DNA of 64,000 nt. It comes from CAZMUQ01 sp964569845 (lineage in GTDB: Archaea > Thermoproteota > Bathyarchaeia > Hecatellales > Hecatellaceae). The translations under genes were made by a program, and so were the position numbers. The DNA lies in NCBI GenBank assembly GCA_964569845.1, contig CAZMUQ010000002.1:62001-126000 (forward strand). The letters are read 5' to 3'. The notes under the pieces were generated by a model that was given only the letters and a program-made list of their open reading frames with translations, was not told the DNA's origin and ran no database searches. The stretch's first letter is position 1. Every line of letters begins with the position of its first letter. Positions 58,863 to 64,000 of this stretch are shown here, piece after piece.

Positions 58863-60638
58863 TTACCTCCTAGTAGCTGAAACTTTAAGAGAGTTAAATT
58901 GTTCAGAAATTTTTACTTCAAGCTCTTTGCAAACTTTTATAGCTTCATCTTTTGGTAAAAACTTAATTCTTGAAATTTCCTCAACTATTGGAAGAGCAAT
59001 TACATCTTTTATCGGTACTCCAGCTTCAACAGCTTCTTTCATTTCATCATAAAACTTTATGATAACCTTAAGCATATTATAACATTTATCAATAGGACAA
59101 TAAGTATCAACAGGATGATATGCACTTTGCATTAAAAAGTCCTCCCTAATCATTTTTGCAGCCTCTAATATTACCCTTTGACTTTCAGATAATGCATCTG
59201 GACCAACAAGTCTAACTATTTCTTGAAGCTCCTCCTCTCTTTGAAGAAGCCATAAGGCTTTGCTTCTAAGTTCAGACCATTCTAAAGCAGCATTTTTTAA
59301 GTACCATTGTTCAAGCGTATCGTAGTATAAGGAATAGCTTGTAAGCCAGTTTATAGCTGGGAAATGCCTTTTCTCAGCTAAACTTTTATCTAAACCCCAG
59401 AAGACCTTAATAATTCTTAACGTGTTCTGGGTTACAGGTTCAGAGAAATCTGCACCTGGAGGAGATACAGCACCAACAACACTTACAGAACCAACCCTAT
59501 ACTCCGAACCTAAAGTTACAACTCTACCAGCTCTCTCATAAAACTCAGCTAAGCGTGAAGCAAGATAAGCTGGGTAACCTTCTTCACCAGGCATTTCTTC
59601 AAGTCTACCTGAAATTTCTCTTAAAGCTTCAGCCCATCTTGAGGTTGAATCAGCCATTAAGGCAACATCATACCCCATATCCCTAAAATATTCACCCATA
59701 GTTATTCCAGTATAGATGCTTGCTTCCCTAGCTGCAATAGGCATATTAGAGGTATTAGCAACAAGAACAGTTCTCTCCATTAAAGGTCTACCGGATTTTG
59801 GGTCTTGAAGCTTAGGGAATCTTTCAAGAACTTCAGCCATCTCATTTCCACGTTCACCACAACCAATGTAGATGACAACATGGGTATCAGCCCATTGAGC
59901 TAATTGATGAAGCATAACAGTTTTACCTGTACCAAAACCTCCAGGTATAGCTCCTTGACCACCCTTAGCCATAGGGAAAAATGTGTCAAATATTCTTTGA
60001 CCAGTTAAAAGGGGAGTATCTGGTGGAAGCTTAAACTTGTAGGGTCTACCTCTCCTAACAGGCCAAACCTGCATCATGGAAAGCTTAAATTCACCAGATG
60101 ATGTGGAGATTGTTGCAATATGCTCTGTTACGGTGTAATCCCCCTCTTTAACTACGTATTTAACAGTACCATTAACACCTGGGGGAACAAGAATTTTATG
60201 TTTTAGGAGAGGTGTTTCAGGAACTTCACCAATAATATCCCCTTCAACAACCTTATCTCCAACCTTAACTTTAGGGGTAAAAGTCCATTTCTTATCCCTA
60301 TCAAGAGAAAAAACAGCAACACCACGTCTAAGGAAAGAACCAACAACCTGGGAAATTAGAGGCAAAGGTCTTTGGATACCATCATAAATTTGCCCTATAA
60401 GGCCTGGACCAAGTTCAACGGATAAAGGTTTACCTGTCCTTTCAACAGGTTCACCTGGTTTAAGCCCAGATGTTTCCTCATAAACTTGGATTGTAGCCCT
60501 ATCACCTTCAATCCTTATAATTTCACCTATAAGTTTCTCTTCCCCAACTTTTACAAGTTCATACATCTGGCTTCCACTCATATTTTTAGCAACAACTGCG
60601 GGACCTGCAATACGAATAATTTCACCTTTAGCTTCCAA
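58863..60638 (-). CDS. atpA: A-type ATP synthase catalytic subunit A
   Basis: A 591-residue catalytic subunit. The P-loop is GGFGTGKTV with neighbouring PMAKGGQGAIPGGFG, and the archaeal A-type insertion (about residues 130-190, with VPPGVNGTVKYV) distinguishes it from F1 beta. YIGCGERGNEMAEVLERFPKL and LMADSTSRWAEALREISGRLEEMPGEEGYPAYLASRLAEFYERAGRV are conserved. No intein is present. It starts about 80 bases after atpF and is seven bases before atpB. Confidence 0.97.
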   Translation of the reverse strand: MEAKGEIIRIAGPAVVAKNMSGSQMYELVKVGEEKLIGEIIRIEGDRATIQVYEETSGLKPGEPVERTGKPLSVELGPGLIGQIYDGIQRPLPLISQVVGSFLRRGVAVFSLDRDKKWTFTPKVKVGDKVVEGDIIGEVPETPLLKHKILVPPGVNGTVKYVVKEGDYTVTEHIATISTSSGEFKLSMMQVWPVRRGRPYKFKLPPDTPLLTGQRIFDTFFPMAKGGQGAIPGGFGTGKTVMLHQLAQWADTHVVIYIGCGERGNEMAEVLERFPKLQDPKSGRPLMERTVLVANTSNMPIAAREASIYTGITMGEYFRDMGYDVALMADSTSRWAEALREISGRLEEMPGEEGYPAYLASRLAEFYERAGRVVTLGSEYRVGSVSVVGAVSPPGADFSEPVTQNTLRIIKVFWGLDKSLAEKRHFPAINWLTSYSLYYDTLEQWYLKNAALEWSELRSKALWLLQREEELQEIVRLVGPDALSESQRVILEAAKMIREDFLMQSAYHPVDTYCPIDKCYNMLKVIIKFYDEMKEAVEAGVPIKDVIALPIVEEISRIKFLPKDEAIKVCKELEVKISEQFNSLKVSATRR

Positions 60639-60719
60639 GGTTAGCCTCCCCTAAATATTCGTTTTTACGCCATGTAAAACATTAACTTAAAACAATTAAA
60701 AGCTTTGCCATTACAATAC

Positions 60720-61055
60720 TTATATTTTAATTTCAACACCTATTGTTCTTCTTACAAGGGAGAGTATTGGGGATTCTCTGCCAGCCATTGGACCCTCCTT
60801 TCCAGGTATAACAACAACTGTTGGGTAAATTCTTCTTGAAATTTCGTCAAGTATAGGTTTTACCCGGTCTGCTATAGCTTCAGTAACCATGAGAATAACT
60901 ATATCAGGGTTTTTAACTAAATCCCAGATAATCTTTTCAGCTTCCCTACTATCCCTAACCCCATAAGCTAGCTTTACACCTGAAGCTTTAAAAAAACTTG
61001 CAGTTTCAACATCTGCTATTAACGCTATCTTCTTCAATTTTCCTGTTAACCTCAC
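60720..61055 (-). CDS. atpF: A-type ATP synthase subunit F
   Basis: A 111-residue central-stalk subunit. The alpha-beta pattern KIALIADVETASFFKASGVKLAYGVRDSREAEKI and PDIVILMVTEAIADRVKP, ending in PTVVVIPGKEGPMAGRESPILSLVRRTIGVEIKI, matches subunit F. It is first in the F-A-B order and lies 81 bases before atpA. Subunits I, K, E and C, expected upstream, are replaced by a radical SAM gene, so the cluster is broken up. Confidence 0.9.
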   Translation of the reverse strand: MRLTGKLKKIALIADVETASFFKASGVKLAYGVRDSREAEKIIWDLVKNPDIVILMVTEAIADRVKPILDEISRRIYPTVVVIPGKEGPMAGRESPILSLVRRTIGVEIKI

Positions 61056-61116
61056 ATAATTTAAAAAGTAAACCTATTAGAGGGTATAATACCTAAACAA
61101 GATAAAGGTTTCTATG

Positions 61117-62538
61117 CTACAACTCCCATGTAAATGGTTTTCTTAAAAACTTTTGCAAGAAATAATTTTTCAGGCTATTTAGCACAATATCCTTTAAATG
61201 TCCTTTAATAGCGTATCTTAGAATTGTTTTAGGTCTAAGGTAAAATGAGAAGTAAGCTTTTCTTATAAGCTTTTGCAATTGTTCAACAGTAAGCTCTTTT
61301 GTCCTCATAACAGGTTTTACAACAGTATACTTAGACCAATCCTCCGTAAGAAGCAAACCATCTCTTTTCGCAATCTTGTAAAGCTCAGTTCCAGGGAAAG
61401 GTGTAGCTATAGAAAACTGAGCATAATCCGGGTCCAGCTTTTTAGCAAACTTTATTGTTTGCAAAGCCTCCTTCATTGTTTCACCAGGTATCCCTAAGAT
61501 AAAGGAAGCTACAGTTTCAAGACCAACTTCTTTAGCCCACCTAATAACCCTAAAAACTTGCTCAATTTTAATACCTTTCCTCATAATATTTAATATACGT
61601 TGAACACCAGACTCAACACCAAAATATATCATTCTACATCCAGCTTTCTTTAAAAGTTTCATCAACTCCTTAGATATTAGGTCAACTCTACATGAGCAAA
61701 CCCAGCTTACATCAAGCTTTCTCCTAATAATCTCCCTACAAATTTCTTCAGCTCTTTTTTTATCAAATGTAAATGTGTCATCTATAAATTCAACGTATCT
61801 TGTTTTATAAGTTTCTTGGAATTGCTCAATTTCATCTACAACATTTTTAGGGCTTCTAGCTCTAAACTTTTTACCGAAAAGTAGGGATGAAGAGCAAAAA
61901 ATACAGTTAAATGGGCAACCCCTGCTGGTTAGAATTGTCCCAAGAACCATGTTTTTATTAAAAACCTTATACTTATCCATTGGAAGTAAATGTCTAGCTG
62001 GAAATGGAAGCATATCAAGATTTTCAATGTAGGGTCTTGGAGAAGTTCTTCTGATTAATCCATTTTTATCCCTATAAACTATACCTTTAACTTCTTCAAG
62101 ACAACCTTCATTTTCTACAGTTTTAACAAGTTCAAGAAAAGTATATTCACCTTCACCTATACATCCAACATCAACATATGGACATTCAATCATTGTTCTT
62201 TCAGGCATAAAGGTTACATGTGCACCTCCAAGCACAGTAAGTGTTTCAGGTGAAGCTTGCTTAACAACCTTAATAGTTTCATACGCAGCCTTAATAGTTG
62301 ATGTTGTTGCAGTAACACCCACAATATCAGGTGAACGTTTTTCAACCTCCCTTCTAAATTTATTCAGCTTAATGTTTAAAGCTGGAAGGTCAAAAATTTC
62401 AACCTTGTATCCATTCTTCTCAAGAACAGCTGCAAGATAAGCTAAACCTAGGGGTGGTGCAACAAAACCAGCTGTAGAGTAAAGTTCAATTTCTTGGGGA
62501 ATTGGAGGGTTAACTAGAAGAATTCTCGCAAAAATCAC
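61117..62538 (-). CDS. B12-binding-domain radical SAM protein
   Basis: A 473-residue protein. The N-terminal cobalamin-binding fold has ARILLVNPPIPQEIELYSTAGFVAPPLGLAYLAAVLEKNG and LGGAHVTFMPERTMIECPYVDVGCIGEGEYTFLEL. The radical SAM core has LTSRGCPFNCIFCSSS (three cysteines, CxxxCxxC) and YFGVESGVQRILNIMRKGI. The C-terminal part resembles HpnP/BchE-like methylases or cyclases. The substrate is unknown. It stands alone in front of atpF. Confidence 0.92.
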   Translation of the reverse strand: MIFARILLVNPPIPQEIELYSTAGFVAPPLGLAYLAAVLEKNGYKVEIFDLPALNIKLNKFRREVEKRSPDIVGVTATTSTIKAAYETIKVVKQASPETLTVLGGAHVTFMPERTMIECPYVDVGCIGEGEYTFLELVKTVENEGCLEEVKGIVYRDKNGLIRRTSPRPYIENLDMLPFPARHLLPMDKYKVFNKNMVLGTILTSRGCPFNCIFCSSSLLFGKKFRARSPKNVVDEIEQFQETYKTRYVEFIDDTFTFDKKRAEEICREIIRRKLDVSWVCSCRVDLISKELMKLLKKAGCRMIYFGVESGVQRILNIMRKGIKIEQVFRVIRWAKEVGLETVASFILGIPGETMKEALQTIKFAKKLDPDYAQFSIATPFPGTELYKIAKRDGLLLTEDWSKYTVVKPVMRTKELTVEQLQKLIRKAYFSFYLRPKTILRYAIKGHLKDIVLNSLKNYFLQKFLRKPFTWEL

Positions 62539-62622
62539 CCCTAAAATTGTTAAGTAAGATATTTCAGGTTGACAGTACCATACATTTAGATTTTAGTTTA
62601 GATGTATAAAGTTTGTGTAAAT

Positions 62623-63087
62623 TTATACATTAATGAAGTAGGGAAAGCTTAAAAATCCTAAGCTTGCTAGGAAAACTATTAACCCTGCAATAATATTTCC
62701 AATAAGGATTGAAATAAAAGCCTTATACCATCTAATTCCAAGCAGCCATGCAAGAATAGAGCCGCTCCATACACCAGAACCAGGAAAAGGTATTGCAACA
62801 AAAATTGCTAAGCCAAGCAAACCATACCTGTCAACATACTTTTGACCTCTAGTTCTAGTTTTTTCAATAATACTCCAAAAAGGAAGACTAAACCGTCGAT
62901 AAAATAAATTTAAAAAGTAATAGATAGGAAAGAAAACTAGAGAGCTTATTATAATAGCTAGAATAAGAACAAGGTAAGGATTAAAACTGTAAAATATTCC
63001 ATAGGGTATTGAACCACGAAGCTCAATTGTTGGAAGAAGAGATAACAGAAGGAAGATAAGCCATGATTTTAAGTTCAAACTCCCCAT
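62623..63087 (-). CDS. COG2426-family small membrane protein
   Basis: A 154-residue membrane protein with about four helices. LPTIELRGSIPYGI and IFVAIPFPGSGVWSGSILAWLLGI are the conserved signatures of the COG2426 small multidrug-export-like family; transport has not been shown for archaeal members. Divergent from the PadR-family regulator gene, which is 143 bases away, an arrangement typical of regulator and target. Confidence 0.85.
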   Translation of the reverse strand: MGSLNLKSWLIFLLLSLLPTIELRGSIPYGIFYSFNPYLVLILAIIISSLVFFPIYYFLNLFYRRFSLPFWSIIEKTRTRGQKYVDRYGLLGLAIFVAIPFPGSGVWSGSILAWLLGIRWYKAFISILIGNIIAGLIVFLASLGFLSFPYFINV

Positions 63088-63121
63088 TATTTAACTTAAA
63101 AGTTTAATAAACATTTAAGCA

Positions 63122-63140
63122 TTAAACTTTAAACTTTAAA
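63122..63140. promoter_or_regulatory. AAACTTT repeats between the COG2426 and PadR genes
   Basis: TTAAACTTTAAACTTTAAA is a short direct repeat in the shared control region of the divergent genes. It could be a PadR operator, though PadR sites usually are ATGT/ACAT palindromes, which are not seen here. Confidence 0.25.
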
Positions 63141-63230
63141 AGGTGGAAAGTTAACTTAACGAGAAAACTTTTAAATTCTCCATTTCCTTATCCCCTAATT
63201 AGAGAAAAAAGGAACATTGTTGATTTAAAG

Positions 63231-63578
63231 TTGCCTGAAGATAGTCAAAGTAAGTTTCTCAGAAACATTGTAAGAGGCCTTTCAAATTCTATTGTACTAT
63301 GGATTCTAAATAAAAAACCTTCATGCGGTTACGAAATAGTTAAGGAAATTAAAAGACTAACAAACCACAAACTTCCAACAAGTGTTGTTTACCCCATCCT
63401 TTACGGCTTAGAAGAAGACAAGTTTATTAAAAGTAGCTGGAAAAAGCGTGGAAAAAGATATGCAAAATATTATTTTTTAACTAAAAGGGGGAAAAATTTA
63501 CTTAGCCATGTAAGAGAACTATTTAGAAGACCATTAAAGGAGGTTATAAAGGAACTTATACATGAGGAAGAAAAGTAA
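63231..63578 (+). CDS. PadR-family transcriptional regulator
   Basis: A 115-residue winged-helix regulator. ILWILNKKPSCGYEIVKEIKRLTNHKLPTSVVYPILYGLEEDKFIKSSWKKRGKRYAKYYFLTKRGKNLL is a good match to PadR, with the helix-turn-helix, wing and following helix in order. TTG start. It is divergent from the COG2426 gene. The ligand is unknown. Confidence 0.9.
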   Translation: MPEDSQSKFLRNIVRGLSNSIVLWILNKKPSCGYEIVKEIKRLTNHKLPTSVVYPILYGLEEDKFIKSSWKKRGKRYAKYYFLTKRGKNLLSHVRELFRRPLKEVIKELIHEEEK

Positions 63579-63590
63579 AAGTGGTTTAAT

Positions 63591-64000
63591 TTAAAAATGC
63601 ACAGCCTTAAAAACTTCTTCTTCAATAAGCCTATAAGTTCCACTTTTTAAGCTTTTAAGCTTTTCATCAAAGAATTTTTCAGCAACTCTATTTGCATAAG
63701 CCAAAATATACCTAACAAATCCCCTAATAAAAATTCTTGTTAATAGATCATTTCCTGCACTATATTCTAAGCCTAATGATTTAAGCCATTTCATGTTATG
63801 TCTCCAAATAGTTCTGTAAAGTTCGATATGCCACGGTTCGGCATCCTCAACAAGCCTCATTCGTTTATGCGTATCATCTTTTTTAATTGGAACAAAAAGT
63901 AGTGGAGCTATAAAGCTTTTATAAGGTCTAAGTTTTTCTAAAAGCTCAATTGTTTTAATAACATCATCTTCAGTTTCTTTTGGCAGATTTATGATGACTG
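63591..64000 (-). CDS. Radical SAM protein, C-terminal part (cut at window end)
   Basis: The frame is open to the window end, so the start is missing. About 135 residues remain, beginning VIINLPKETEDDVIKTIELL and continuing LRPYKSFIAPLLFVPIKKDDTH and EPWHIELYRTIWRHNMKW. This is like the C-terminal half of B12-binding radical SAM proteins, in which the PxETxxDVxxTIELL stretch follows the iron-sulfur site. The cluster-binding cysteines lie outside the window. A 63860 start (MRLVEDAEPW) is in frame but would remove conserved residues. Confidence 0.75.
   Translation of the reverse strand, partial: VIINLPKETEDDVIKTIELLEKLRPYKSFIAPLLFVPIKKDDTHKRMRLVEDAEPWHIELYRTIWRHNMKWLKSLGLEYSAGNDLLTRIFIRGFVRYILAYANRVAEKFFDEKLKSLKSGTYRLIEEEVFKAVHF

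Noticed and set aside
1..64000. CRISPR arrays, insertion sequences, prophage or rRNA genes
   Set aside because: No regularly spaced repeats, transposase or integrase motifs, or GC-rich rRNA blocks were seen on either strand.

Overview
The window is about 64 kb of an AT-rich archaeal chromosome. The archaeal assignment rests on an L22-to-SecY ribosomal operon containing S4e, L19e, L32e and the RNase P protein Rnp1, on MCM, GINS, RfcS/RfcL, Hel308 and Orc1/Cdc6 replication proteins, on RNA polymerase subunit K, on A-type ATPase subunits, and on a tRNA intron with a bulge-helix-bulge-like junction. The gene mix (fused GuaA, NrpR-type regulator, one GINS next to MCM, tRNA intron at a non-canonical site) suggests a lineage near the TACK/Thermoproteota side, perhaps Bathyarchaeia-like. 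That placement is an inference. Two runs of exactly 100 N mark scaffold joins, so this is a draft, probably metagenomic, assembly. TTG is a frequent start codon.

Layout. 1-5.4 kb: the end of Elp3, then glutamine synthetase, GMP synthase and an NrpR-family nitrogen regulator. 5.5-15.4 kb: secY and the ribosomal operon on the minus strand, including a 54-residue S14. 15.6-24.6 kb: an FAD-linked oxidase, then a minus-strand replication block: hel308, mcm, GINS, a small zinc protein, rfcL and rfcS. 24.9-34.2 kb: a mixed segment with LarB, a sugar aminotransferase, a fucose-isomerase-like protein, RpoK, ApgM, a GNAT acetyltransferase, a site-2 protease, a divergent LarA and PyrE. 34.3-38.4 kb: a phosphohexomutase and TldD/TldE.

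39-45.3 kb is the most notable region. It encodes a methylmalonyl-CoA-type carboxyltransferase, a pyruvate/oxaloacetate-type carboxyltransferase, two biotin carriers, the membrane beta subunit of Na+-translocating decarboxylases, and an OadG-like small subunit. Together these could move a carboxyl group between methylmalonyl-CoA and pyruvate (transcarboxylase logic) or release it as CO2 to pump Na+.

45.4-51.2 kb: a bacterial-type (class I) GAPDH, HIT protein, sirtuin, a decayed family III CoA-transferase, an intron-containing tRNA-Arg, a cation diffusion facilitator and TatD. 51.4-57.3 kb: Orc1/Cdc6, a cis-prenyltransferase, a candidate C/D box sRNA, an ECF transporter, DUF211, a VIT-family protein and THEP1 NTPase. 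57.3-64 kb: A-ATPase subunits B, A and F without their usual neighbours, two radical SAM proteins (one truncated by the window end), a COG2426 membrane protein and a PadR regulator.

No CRISPR array, insertion sequence, rRNA or prophage was seen. The window reads as core chromosome, with a few possibly transferred or decaying genes between about 45 and 49 kb.
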